A stretch of 11,182 nt of DNA from Candidatus Heimdallarchaeota archaeon (GTDB taxonomy: Archaea > Asgardarchaeota > Heimdallarchaeia > Heimdallarchaeales > Kariarchaeaceae), in NCBI GenBank assembly GCA_029882335.1, contig JAOUKW010000103.1:1-11182 (forward strand), written 5' to 3'. Position numbers and translations under genes: made by a program. This document shows positions 1 to 8,749 of the stretch, one piece after another. The notes beneath the pieces were generated by a model. The model saw only the letters and a program-made list of their open reading frames with translations. It had not been told where the DNA came from and ran no database searches. How positions within the stretch are numbered: position 1 is the stretch's first letter; each line of letters starts with the position of its first letter.

Positions 1-1446
1 ATACAGGAGCTTTGTTAGATCATATTGATACAATGTTTTTTTACTTAGATCAATTCTTTTAAAATCAACTAATTGAATGTCAAATAGTGATTGGTATTTT
101 GTTTTTGGAAAAATATTCGAGATAAAAACATAATTACCCTCTTTTAACTCTTCTAGAATTGAACCAAAGGTGTAGAGATTGTGAATTTCAATTGATGGAT
201 CCACTATTATCTGATCTCGGATATATCCTGCTTCTTTCAGCGCAATGATAAATAATACATACAGAAGACGTGTGTGGTCATTAGGAAAAGTGGAAATATC
301 AAGGAATTTCTTACCAGAATCAAAAAAATCGTTTAATTCAGAAGAATCATGATTAAGAAAATCTAAAGAAAATAAATTATTGTATTTTTCCAATGTAGAT
401 TTCAAAAATTGACTAGATATTAATTCCCATAACTTTGAATCTTCCTTAAATAGGTCTTGTATTTTCAATCCATCTGAATATAAATGATAGTCATTATGAT
501 TAAATAATTGATCCAGTGCTCTTGATAAATTGTAATCCTCGTTCTTTCCAGGTATCACATACTTAACCAAGCGTAATAGATGATAAGGTATTGCTCTATC
601 TATAAACGAAATTCGAAGCAAATCAAGTTCAACTGCTTTTGCATCAAACACACTAAATTTACTCATGAAATCAGTCTTTTCTGCAGATATATAGATAACA
701 TTATCAAATAATTCCGTTTCTATTAACTTTGAAACAGAGATGCTACTTGCATTAATATACATTAATTGTGGTTTTACAACTTTAATTGGTTCTCCAATGG
801 CATCAATTCCTAGTAATGCATGTTCATGGTTAAGGTCATATGAAGGAAGAGTGTAATTCCAAGAATCATATTTAAATTTGTAAAAATGATTTAATATTTG
901 ATATAGTACTGAAAATTCATGGATCCATAATTCAAATCCAAAATTATGGAATAATGAGTTCATATTGTAATTTTTTATATCAATATAGATCTTATTTTGA
1001 TCTTGTGCAAGAACGGATTTCAATAAATTTGGATCTTTGAACTCAAATAATAAATCTCCGTGTTTACTCAATAATTGATCAAATATAGAGTTGGATAAGT
1101 AACTTATCTTCTCTTTCTTAAAATTGAATAAAGACATTACTCCGTTACGATTGTTTTTTTGTGTCTCAATTGGTATAATCTCTAATATAATACATGCAAA
1201 TTTATGGTAAGAAGAATCAGTTGGTTTATGAATAATATGAAGAGACACGTCATTTTTAGATTTAATGTCATAAATTAATGGTAATAATTTTTCTTTAATG
1301 ATCTTATGATAATTATTAAGTTGTATTTCACCAGTCTCAGTCATTTTGATTGAATAAGGTGTTGATAATGATGGATGCTTTAAATTTAAATCAACGACAC
1401 CTAATCTAACTTCAACGAGATTAGACTGAAGATTAATAATTACCAT
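1..1446 (-). CDS. Degenerate HerA/VirB4-like ATPase paralogue, C-terminus missing (partial)
   Basis: An uninterrupted minus-strand reading frame of 482 codons starts at ATG 1446 and is still open at the left edge, so the C-terminus is missing. It is not a recognised family by name. It aligns with the 1320-aa protein encoded upstream at several ordered points: HIIHKP (70-75) with HIIHNP, INASSISVSK (231-240) with YGEESSFNSY, VIYI (250-253) with VIYI, and IIVDP (413-417) with IIIDN. The segment KFLDIS plus a long hydrophobic helix (380-406) resembles the conserved strand-helix before Walker B in HerA/VirB4 ATPases. GxTGSGKS has become NASSISVS and the Walker B Glu is Pro, so ATP hydrolysis is unlikely. 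The start fits a TATA box 26 nt upstream, which implies a leaderless transcript. It lies 50 nt after the helicase gene. The ATPase-fold assignment is inference from the motif series; the open frame itself is clear. Confidence 0.8.
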   Translation of the reverse strand, partial: MVIINLQSNLVEVRLGVVDLNLKHPSLSTPYSIKMTETGEIQLNNYHKIIKEKLLPLIYDIKSKNDVSLHIIHKPTDSSYHKFACIILEIIPIETQKNNRNGVMSLFNFKKEKISYLSNSIFDQLLSKHGDLLFEFKDPNLLKSVLAQDQNKIYIDIKNYNMNSLFHNFGFELWIHEFSVLYQILNHFYKFKYDSWNYTLPSYDLNHEHALLGIDAIGEPIKVVKPQLMYINASSISVSKLIETELFDNVIYISAEKTDFMSKFSVFDAKAVELDLLRISFIDRAIPYHLLRLVKYVIPGKNEDYNLSRALDQLFNHNDYHLYSDGLKIQDLFKEDSKLWELISSQFLKSTLEKYNNLFSLDFLNHDSSELNDFFDSGKKFLDISTFPNDHTRLLYVLFIIALKEAGYIRDQIIVDPSIEIHNLYTFGSILEELKEGNYVFISNIFPKTKYQSLFDIQLVDFKRIDLSKKTLYQYDLTKLLY

Positions 1447-1465
1447 TAATTCATTAATAATATCA

Positions 1466-1479
1466 ATTATTTATAAGTA
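1466..1479 (-). promoter_or_regulatory. TATA-box promoter of the leftmost gene
   Basis: On the minus strand the 50-nt gap after the helicase gene contains TACTTATAAATAATT. The TATA core is centred about 26 nt upstream of the ATG at 1446. This matches the archaeal TATA-to-start-site distance, so transcription should begin at or near the start codon. The same core with the same spacing precedes the radA-like gene and the 10341 gene. The leftmost gene may therefore be transcribed on its own as well as by read-through from the helicase operon. Confidence 0.6.
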
Positions 1480-1496
1480 AATCAAATAAACTAGAT

Positions 1497-3347
1497 TTAT
1501 ATTTGACCAATTTTGGGGTAGTTCTCAAAAAATTTATCTAAATTAGAACAAAGGGTAGCGATGTTATAGAATTTTTTCAGTTCCAAATCTGCGTGGAAAG
1601 AAGAAGCTCTAAAATCTAGCAAAATCAATGCTCCTTTGTCTTGAACTGATCTAATACTTCTACCAAATGCTTGTTTAACTGCCCGAATTACTGGAATTCG
1701 TTGTTTAAATTGAAATGCCATAGAGTCATTTGCTGTAGATGATAATTTATTAATAATAAACTGATCTGTATCTGAAGGTGGCTTATATGGAATGCCACAA
1801 AATATGACCGTGGAGAGTAACGATTGTCCTTTCTTTACAAATTCCACACCTTCTGAAATTTTACCACTAGAAACAGCAATAATAATCATAGATTCTAAAG
1901 AATATCTAATTTTACTGTTAATTAAAGACAAGTCCATATCTTTTGACTCCTCAAGTATTTGATGTGGATTAAAAAATCCATGGATTAAGGGCATCAATTG
2001 ATTTTTAAAGTCATATGAAGGACAAATAACAAGTGTATGTCTTGGAGATGATTTTGCTATTTCAAAAATTAATTTACCAAATAAGGCAAACATTTTCAAT
2101 CCCCTTCTATTTTGTTTCGAAGTAATTCCATCTTGAGTTAAATAACATCTGAACTGATTAATTCTAGATTCAGATTGGGTAATTAATTTACTTGCATTGG
2201 GTGAGTTATATAATTTCATATATGCTTCAATTGGATAAAAAGTTCCAGACATGTAAATTACATTATGACCATTTAAGTGTTCTAAATAATCAGGAGTTGC
2301 TTCTATACTGATATATCTATCCTGCTGGGATATAATTGTCCCAAAATCTCTATTTCTAATAAAATCAGATAATTTCTGCACTGAAGGATGACTAAGATCA
2401 TTTAATGTTAGGAAGAATCGATTTCTATCAACAGAATCCAATTTAGTTAAAGCAGTAAGACAGGCATCCCATTCTTCTCTCGCTGCAATGAGTGAAGGTT
2501 CAATATTTCCTTGTCCCTTAATCTTTAGCAACTTTTGAATTAGGATATTTGGACCAATTAATTTTCTAACAAATAGTAAATCATCATGAGTTAGTTCAAA
2601 TCTTTTCTCTGATATCAGATTATGTGCTTCATCTATTAAAATTAAAGTATCCTCAATCTTTGAACCCATTTTCTTTAAAAGCGATTCTTGTAGATTACCT
2701 CTTAAAAATGGATAGGTCGCTATTACTATTGATACATATGGCAACATATTTCTCTGTGAATAATAACCACAATCGTGGAAGCCTTTGTAGTATTCAATTA
2801 AATCATCTATTCTAGGCGATTTATCATTAGACGAACCTGAAATTTTGTATGATAGCATTTTCAGTTTATATCTTGAGTTATTTTTGATTTGCATTCGATT
2901 TGGATTATCTGGATGTAATAAACACGAATTACAAGCCAAATCAATCGAGTGATTCGGTTTTAATTGAGCTAAATGAACCTTGGTACATGTCTTACGCTTA
3001 CCAAGTAAAGGAAGTATTTTTGGAGTAGAAATATCTAATTTATTATAAGGATAGATTCTTCCCCATTCTCTGAGGAATGCTTCCATCTGTGATACTGTCC
3101 TGGTAAAAATTAAAATTTTTTGATGATCGCGTTTTTTGGCCAGTAATGCGGTAAGAGTTGCTATTGTCTTTCCAGAACCAGTTGCAGCTTCAATGAATAA
3201 TTTTTCCTTCACTTTTAATGCAAGTATTGAATTTATTATACTAAGCTGTTGTTTATTCCAATTATCATAGGGAAATAAGTTTTTTGCATAGAGAAAAATC
3301 TCATCAAATGATCTACTATCCTCATCATCTATTAATTGAGTATTCAT
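1497..3347 (-). CDS. XPD/Rad3-like iron-sulfur DNA helicase (SF2)
   Basis: This 616-aa protein has the full motif set of an active superfamily 2 helicase of the XPD/Rad3/DinG group, which unwinds DNA 5' to 3' using ATP. Motif I is EAATGSGKT (53-61), the DEAH box is at 239-242 (LIDEAHNL), motif III is MSGTF (366-370), motif V is SSGKISEGVEF (493-503), and motif VI is QAFGRSIR (559-566). Four cysteines between motif I and the DEAH box (121, 139, 142, 193) have the order expected for the 4Fe-4S domain, and GKRKTC matches the usual first-cysteine context. Length is near that of archaeal XPD. The ATG overlaps the stop of the upstream 1320-aa gene by 4 nt (ATGA), indicating translational coupling, and a GGAG lies 10 nt upstream. 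A role in repair or recombination is inferred from the adjacent RadA-like gene. It may be a specialised paralogue rather than the housekeeping XPD. Confidence 0.93.
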   Translation of the reverse strand: MNTQLIDDEDSRSFDEIFLYAKNLFPYDNWNKQQLSIINSILALKVKEKLFIEAATGSGKTIATLTALLAKKRDHQKILIFTRTVSQMEAFLREWGRIYPYNKLDISTPKILPLLGKRKTCTKVHLAQLKPNHSIDLACNSCLLHPDNPNRMQIKNNSRYKLKMLSYKISGSSNDKSPRIDDLIEYYKGFHDCGYYSQRNMLPYVSIVIATYPFLRGNLQESLLKKMGSKIEDTLILIDEAHNLISEKRFELTHDDLLFVRKLIGPNILIQKLLKIKGQGNIEPSLIAAREEWDACLTALTKLDSVDRNRFFLTLNDLSHPSVQKLSDFIRNRDFGTIISQQDRYISIEATPDYLEHLNGHNVIYMSGTFYPIEAYMKLYNSPNASKLITQSESRINQFRCYLTQDGITSKQNRRGLKMFALFGKLIFEIAKSSPRHTLVICPSYDFKNQLMPLIHGFFNPHQILEESKDMDLSLINSKIRYSLESMIIIAVSSGKISEGVEFVKKGQSLLSTVIFCGIPYKPPSDTDQFIINKLSSTANDSMAFQFKQRIPVIRAVKQAFGRSIRSVQDKGALILLDFRASSFHADLELKKFYNIATLCSNLDKFFENYPKIGQI

Positions 3348-6300
3348 ATATCTAGTTCTCCAAATTTTTGATTAATTACGATATTTTCCAAATCTGAATA
3401 AATTTGTGATTTTAATTCAAGTAGTGAGTATGAGCTTTGTTTATTGAGTTCTTTGTACTTGTTTTTCCATGGATAATGTATTTTTCTAAATTTACCATTT
3501 GAATAATGCAGATAAAAATTATTATCTTGAAATTTAGAAATTAAAAGCTCTTTTTCATCTTGTGTTTTTCCAGTTTTATTTATTTTCACCAAATCTAGTA
3601 GCCAGTCAATTGTTAACTCTGAAATACGATCTATGGAATTTTCTTGTTTAATTTGTTCAAATAATGTATTTCGGGAATCAACATTTTTTAAATAAAAATA
3701 CGTTTGTTTGGGTAATTTTTTGATTGAATCGAGATCCTTACTTAACCTTCCTCCCAATAATAAATACTGGTAGATGCCTTCTTTGTTTAATAATTTATCA
3801 ATAGAGGTAGTTTTATCTTTAAGATGATTGAAATATGTAATTAACTCCTTTATTTGTTGTTTTGATTTTAATCCAATTCCTTTAATAGATAATTGTTCTA
3901 TATCTGTTTTAATCAACTTATTTACTGTATCAATATTGTGCAGAAAGAGAAGTTGAATAATATTGTTTGGTAAATTAAGATAGCTTAAATTTAATTTCTT
4001 AATTAGTTTAATTCTATCTCCAATATCAATTGTATTGCTATAGTAATCATTTATTACAAGAGGAGGTTTATCACCAAAATTCTTTCTTTTTATATTCTTC
4101 TTTTTCAAAGTATTGACTTCTTCATTTTTAGAAGACTTAACTTCTGGCTGCCCTATCTTATTCTCATTTAATAGTTCAATTTGTTCTAACAAGGATAATG
4201 ATTTTGGTTTTTCATTCTGAATGATACTAGTTTTATTTATTATTTTAGGAAGCTTTGGATTTGATTCAAAGTTTGTAGGCTTCAAATTCTGAACTCGTGG
4301 TATATCTGATGTTGTTTGTGTATTTTGACTATTATCATGTTTTATTTCTTTAATTTGATTAATTACATCTTGGATTGTATTTATAAATTCCGCATAAAAT
4401 ACAGTATTAAACGTCTCTGTATTATCAATCATAGGTAATCCATCTTTATCATGTAAATGGATCAAGGCTGCCATTAATGGATGAATTTTAGAATTTGATT
4501 TAATCATACATGATGATAAGAAGAAAATCCAAGCATAATATGCTGCAGTCTTTGATCGAGCTCCATGATTAGATAATTCATCGATCCATAAAGTATCATC
4601 AATTTCAGATTTTTTCATTGGAAAATCCAAACAGTAGTTTTTGAAGACAACAGCAAATTTTTTCATGAATAAGGTTCCATCATTAGTAAAATTAAAAGAT
4701 GGATTTGGATCATTTATTGCTGATGAATTTTTATTGATGTATCCCAAATCTATTAATTGTGAAATTGCATCTTCTGAAATACTTGTCATTCTTTTCATAT
4801 CCTTAAAACTCTTCATCCCCGAATTAATTGAGAACAAAACCTCAAATTGTTTTATCATATTTTTTATTTTTTGTAAATAATCATCATAGTAGATTAATTC
4901 ACCTGATTCGAGATTACGAATGTAGGAGGCAACATTTAGCAGATTAAATACCTTCTTTGCCCTTCCTTCTAGATCATAATTCTTCTGTCTTGCCAAGGGA
5001 GAGGGTATCTTTCCATAATTAGAAATAGATTTTGTCTGTCGAATATTTTCATCCTTTTTTGTCGAAGTAGCCGCAATAGTCGGAATTGGTATGGCTGATA
5101 TTTTCTTTTTCATTGTGGTATCCAGATCAGTAGGCTTTGTTGTTGGGACATTTGGCAAGGGTAATATATCTACTTCATCTTGGTTGCTGGTTGATTTTAG
5201 AGATTTAATAGTGGATGTTTGATTATTATTCTCAATTTGTTGATTTAATGTATTAAGAATTTCTTGAATTTCTTCCTCAGTCACTTCATCTTTGAATTCA
5301 TCCTTTATTAAGGATATTTCCTGTAATTGTTGATTAGAATTCTTATTGATTGAAATAGATGATAACTTTGTTTTTAATGCTGTAAAAATGTTTTTGATTT
5401 TTGGTCGAATATATTTCGAATGATAGTGTAATTTATTCATCATCGCTGTCAGGATAATATTTAGTTTTAACAATAATTTAGTAGCAATTTGTTTTACTAC
5501 CTTCAAATGGTAGATAATTGAATTTTGTAAAGACGATATTAATTTCTTTAATTTGCTATTATTTCTATTGATGGTTTGATCCAGGTCTTCTTCATGAATA
5601 GCATTAGTATCATCTGTGAAGGTTACTGGATTTTCTAAAGATATTTGTATATCTTCAGTATCATTGCTTGATAAATCCGCGGATTGGTGCTCAGGTTGAT
5701 TTCTATTAATTTTAATTGGTTTATTTTTTGGTAGACTACAGGGATATACTTTATTTGAAGTAACAAGTAAAGGTTGATGAAGAAAATTTTTGTATGAGTG
5801 ATTTACTTCAAGATACATTTTTGATTGTCTATCTAATGATAGGAATAGGCAGTAATCATCTTGAATCTTATAAGTATCATCAATATGTAGGAGAAATTTC
5901 GGTTTTGCGATAAATTGATTAAATATCTTTGTTATATCCGATCGTAGCAAATAATTACTAATTTTGGTATTATCGATAATAATTAAATCTAAATCATTGG
6001 CCTGGTTATAATATTCATATGCAAGAAAACATAATGTCGCCACAATATCAATAGTAGATGAATTTATCGCAATTTTATTAGGTAATTCACTTTTGGGATT
6101 GCTAAATATTTTATTGTGTTTAAATAAATTAAGTGCACTAGAAACCTTAACTTTGTTATTATCATCAATTGACATATAAAAGTTATTTCCAGTTGTATAT
6201 TGTAGTTTTTTCATGAGGGTTTGAAAATTAATTGTAGTTAAATATTCCTTATCTATAGAGTGATGTAACTCCTTGAAGATTTCAATAAATATTTTAGAAA

Positions 6301-7306
6301 AATCATTTACTTGAGTAACCTTATCAATGAGTTGTAATGCTGGTATGTACTCTGTTGATGATACTGCATATCCAAGCATCTCTAGGATGTCTATGCCAAT
6401 ATCATCAATATCTAACTTAGTAAATCCTTCTTCAGGGGTATTTGGACCGATGTAAATTACCTTTTTTTCCGGAATTCCTCTGAGAAATTGAGTTGTATAT
6501 GAATTAAATGAGGACTCTTCTCCATATATGAGTAATCTATTTAAGCCTTCATCCATCGATCCCATATACAGTGGATACACTGCATTTTTCTCATTAATTA
6601 CAGTACAAATTAAAAATTCAGGTTCTCTATGGTTGAAATGTCTAATATCTCCCATCTTATACGATTGTGATTGGGGAATTACTGACTGTATTAACTTTTC
6701 ACTGAATTGCATTTGTGGATGTGATGCAGTTATGTTGAATTTTAACTTAATTTCACCATCTTCACCAATAACAAACTCTGTGAACTCATCCAAGTATTCA
6801 ACTGAAGAATATTGTGCTATTATTGTATCCTTTGGTCGCATCTCCCCAATTATTTCCTGGATCTGCTTATTCATATTCATGTTTAGATTCAGTAATTTGG
6901 ATCTAGGTTTTTTCTTATCCACAAAAACAATCATGTATTCGCGTTCAATAGGTCTACTTGGATTATGTATAATATGTACCTCAATTGAATGATTTATGAG
7001 ATTATTAATTATCCTTCTTATGGTAAGTTCCTCATTCTTTTTCATGTAAATTACATCTAGATTTGAATGTACAAATGAGATTTTATCTCTGTATTTTAAT
7101 TCATTTCCTCTGTACATCTTGCGATATTCAAAGAGCTTGGGATTTCCAGTTTGAATTAAATTATCCAGTATTTTTGTAGTTCTAACCGTTTTTGTAAGAC
7201 ATGAAATATACACATATTGGTAACAAATTTTATCAGGTTCCAATGTAATAAGACAGTATCCACTATCACTGGCAACAACTTTATCAAAATGTAATAGTGG
7301 ATACAT
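3344..7306 (-). CDS. 1320-aa multidomain protein: degenerate HerA/VirB4-like ATPase, putative winged helix, HhH domain
   Basis: No named family is recognised. Residues 1-500 look like a HerA/VirB4-type protein. An N-terminal domain with HIIHNP (111-116) precedes a Walker A relic, GEESSFNS (262-269), where GxTGSGKS is expected; the lysine is Asn268. VIYIG (283-287) follows. A hydrophobic helix (418-433) and a Walker B relic LIIIDN (441-446) come next, with Asn in place of Glu, then a further strand, FLLHIDD (471-477). ATP turnover is therefore unlikely. Residues 525-780 are Asn/Ser/Thr/Lys-rich linker with an amphipathic helical stretch (585-650). Residues 780-890 may hold a winged helix (helix at 844-852, LGYINKN, then FNFTNDG). 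A second linker (990-1075) leads to a helix-hairpin-helix region (1100-1162, hairpin KGIG 1142-1145) and a 155-residue unknown tail. It starts 5 nt after radA-like and overlaps the helicase by 4 nt. A structural or DNA-targeting partner role is inference. Confidence 0.85.
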   Translation of the reverse strand: MYPLLHFDKVVASDSGYCLITLEPDKICYQYVYISCLTKTVRTTKILDNLIQTGNPKLFEYRKMYRGNELKYRDKISFVHSNLDVIYMKKNEELTIRRIINNLINHSIEVHIIHNPSRPIEREYMIVFVDKKKPRSKLLNLNMNMNKQIQEIIGEMRPKDTIIAQYSSVEYLDEFTEFVIGEDGEIKLKFNITASHPQMQFSEKLIQSVIPQSQSYKMGDIRHFNHREPEFLICTVINEKNAVYPLYMGSMDEGLNRLLIYGEESSFNSYTTQFLRGIPEKKVIYIGPNTPEEGFTKLDIDDIGIDILEMLGYAVSSTEYIPALQLIDKVTQVNDFSKIFIEIFKELHHSIDKEYLTTINFQTLMKKLQYTTGNNFYMSIDDNNKVKVSSALNLFKHNKIFSNPKSELPNKIAINSSTIDIVATLCFLAYEYYNQANDLDLIIIDNTKISNYLLRSDITKIFNQFIAKPKFLLHIDDTYKIQDDYCLFLSLDRQSKMYLEVNHSYKNFLHQPLLVTSNKVYPCSLPKNKPIKINRNQPEHQSADLSSNDTEDIQISLENPVTFTDDTNAIHEEDLDQTINRNNSKLKKLISSLQNSIIYHLKVVKQIATKLLLKLNIILTAMMNKLHYHSKYIRPKIKNIFTALKTKLSSISINKNSNQQLQEISLIKDEFKDEVTEEEIQEILNTLNQQIENNNQTSTIKSLKSTSNQDEVDILPLPNVPTTKPTDLDTTMKKKISAIPIPTIAATSTKKDENIRQTKSISNYGKIPSPLARQKNYDLEGRAKKVFNLLNVASYIRNLESGELIYYDDYLQKIKNMIKQFEVLFSINSGMKSFKDMKRMTSISEDAISQLIDLGYINKNSSAINDPNPSFNFTNDGTLFMKKFAVVFKNYCLDFPMKKSEIDDTLWIDELSNHGARSKTAAYYAWIFFLSSCMIKSNSKIHPLMAALIHLHDKDGLPMIDNTETFNTVFYAEFINTIQDVINQIKEIKHDNSQNTQTTSDIPRVQNLKPTNFESNPKLPKIINKTSIIQNEKPKSLSLLEQIELLNENKIGQPEVKSSKNEEVNTLKKKNIKRKNFGDKPPLVINDYYSNTIDIGDRIKLIKKLNLSYLNLPNNIIQLLFLHNIDTVNKLIKTDIEQLSIKGIGLKSKQQIKELITYFNHLKDKTTSIDKLLNKEGIYQYLLLGGRLSKDLDSIKKLPKQTYFYLKNVDSRNTLFEQIKQENSIDRISELTIDWLLDLVKINKTGKTQDEKELLISKFQDNNFYLHYSNGKFRKIHYPWKNKYKELNKQSSYSLLELKSQIYSDLENIVINQKFGELDI
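3358..3361 (-). promoter_or_regulatory. Shine-Dalgarno site of the helicase gene
   Basis: GGAG on the minus strand ends 10 nt before the helicase ATG at 3347, inside the 3' end of the upstream coding region. It supports that start. It also fits a pattern in which internal operon genes use a ribosome-binding site while first genes are leaderless. Confidence 0.5.
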
Positions 7307-7311
7307 GATAT

Positions 7312-8598
7312 CTAACCGTAGAGACTTTTTTGATTCATTTGGATTTTATCATCCCTCGATATAAAATTTTTATCTTTTTTAGGTGATGCAATTTTAGCTC
7401 CAGTTGATGTAATGGACATATAGCCACTATTGAAAATATTTTCAGTTTGCTCAATGATTTCATCAATTCTATCAGGATCTCCAATACCCATAGGTCCTAT
7501 AATGAAAAATCCTGTATTATTTCCTAAAAATCCACAATCTACAATCTTTGCACGTTGTAATTTAATACCTAAATCCTTCATCTTATCCCACCTTGTTTTA
7601 TCCATCTTTAATTCTTCTCTTTCGCTTTTGGTGGCATTATCCAAACGAATTCTAATATCCGATGCATGACCTAAAACAGCACCACCTTGAGGACCAACTG
7701 CAGGAGAACCTTTAGCAGCTCCAATTTCAGCTCGAACATGATTAGTATAAATGACAATAAGATTATGTATATCTGCAAGTGATTTCAATAGATCCACTAC
7801 CTTCTTTAAATGCCTTTGACGTGCAGGAAGGTTATTAAGATTTTCTCCTCCTATAACATATTGTGATTTCAGTGGATCCATAATAGAGTCCAAAACTATT
7901 AATCCAATATTTTTTTCTTTAATTTGATCTGCACCTTCGCTAATAGCTGCTTCTACGTCATCAAATGTCGATACTCTGGAATACAAGAAATTATCCTTTA
8001 GAAATTTGGGATCAACTCCCCAGTATTTAACCAAGCTCTCAAATCTCTTTCCCTCAAACGCACCTTCTGAGTCAATATAAAATACACCACGTCCCCAACC
8101 TCCTTTGTCTTTAGCTCTCATCATAATAGATGCTGCTGTATAGCAAATTTGAGTCTTTCCTTTTGAAGGTTCTCCATATAACTCAATTAACGTGCGACTT
8201 CTCCATCCTACAGAGCTATCTGCATATGTCATCATTTTATCAAGTGAAGCACTACCTGTAGGGAGATATACATGTTCCCCTTCTCTGGTTTTTATCCCAT
8301 CATAATCTAATACAACTTTCCCTTTTCGTTTAACTAGTTGGGCATGATTATAGATTTTAACTGCTACACTTTTGGATATTCCTTCTATATCCTCTAAATC
8401 ACTTTTAAACATCACGAACAATGTAGAAGTTGTAGTGATATTTACCTTTTTTAATGCATTTACATAACGAGTATAAGATTTAGACCCTCCGAATGCATCT
8501 TTCATAAATGTATCAAAATCTGGATTTGAAACATATTTTTTACCATCAACCTCAAAAAATTCTATTTCTTCGGTTACTATTGTCTCGGCTTCAGCCAT
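7312..8598 (-). CDS. RadA-like (RecA/Rad51 family) recombinase, diverged
   Basis: This 428-aa protein belongs to the archaeal RadA/Rad51 family of ATP-dependent strand-exchange proteins. A helix-hairpin-helix domain spans about 40-92 (hairpin EGIS 72-75). The ATPase core has Walker A GEPSKGKT (142-149), catalytic Glu178 in YIDSEGAF, Walker B LIVLDS (233-238), L2 region YTNHVRA (284-290), and GGAVLGHASDIRIRL (305-319). Three points are unusual. The linker between HhH and core (90-112) has no FxxA polymerisation motif. The conserved Gln of TNQ at the start of L2 is His287. There is a charged insertion of about 20 residues (about 322-345) and an extended C-terminus (about 380-428), making it longer than ordinary RadA (about 320-350 aa). 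The ATG is supported by a TATA box 25 nt upstream. It heads the operon with the 1320-aa protein and XPD-like helicase. Whether it is the cell's main recombinase or a paralogue cannot be told from this window. Confidence 0.92.
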   Translation of the reverse strand: MAEAETIVTEEIEFFEVDGKKYVSNPDFDTFMKDAFGGSKSYTRYVNALKKVNITTTSTLFVMFKSDLEDIEGISKSVAVKIYNHAQLVKRKGKVVLDYDGIKTREGEHVYLPTGSASLDKMMTYADSSVGWRSRTLIELYGEPSKGKTQICYTAASIMMRAKDKGGWGRGVFYIDSEGAFEGKRFESLVKYWGVDPKFLKDNFLYSRVSTFDDVEAAISEGADQIKEKNIGLIVLDSIMDPLKSQYVIGGENLNNLPARQRHLKKVVDLLKSLADIHNLIVIYTNHVRAEIGAAKGSPAVGPQGGAVLGHASDIRIRLDNATKSEREELKMDKTRWDKMKDLGIKLQRAKIVDCGFLGNNTGFFIIGPMGIGDPDRIDEIIEQTENIFNSGYMSITSTGAKIASPKKDKNFISRDDKIQMNQKSLYG

Positions 8599-8616
8599 GT
8601 AAGATTAATATTTCGA

Positions 8617-8630
8617 ATTATATATAAGTA
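8617..8630 (-). promoter_or_regulatory. TATA-box promoter of the radA-like operon
   Basis: The minus strand reads TACTTATATATAATT here, with the TATA core centred about 25 nt upstream of the radA-like ATG at 8598. This spacing puts the transcription start at or next to the start codon, implying a leaderless message. No purine-rich ribosome-binding site lies in the short leader, which agrees. It should drive the three packed genes down to 1497. Confidence 0.7.
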
Positions 8631-8749
8631 CAAAATATGGTTAATAATTTTATTTTTATAGGAGAATTTTGAAATGAACCATATATGATTCAATGATCTC
8701 AAATCAATGATTTTTCTTATACATGGGTGAATATAATCACGACCTTCTG

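Noticed and set aside
2624..2815. 63-aa plus-strand frame inside the helicase gene
   Set aside because: It is antisense to a strongly supported gene, short, low-complexity Leu-rich, and shows no motif.
4641..4880. 79-aa plus-strand frame inside the 1320-aa gene
   Set aside because: Antisense shadow of an AT-rich coding region; no promoter or domain pattern.
5360..5555. Possible membrane segment in the 1320-aa protein (residues about 585-650)
   Set aside because: The hydrophobic stretches are broken by regularly spaced Lys and His, giving an amphipathic helix pattern rather than a transmembrane one.
6528..6992. 154-aa plus-strand frame inside the 1320-aa gene, Cys- and Ile-rich, appearing membrane-like
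   Set aside because: Its hydrophobicity is what antisense of Asn/Lys/Asp-rich coding sequence gives; the opposite strand carries the motif series shared with the paralogue.
7430..7669. 79-aa plus-strand frame inside the radA-like gene
   Set aside because: Antisense to conserved RadA core sequence with no own signals.
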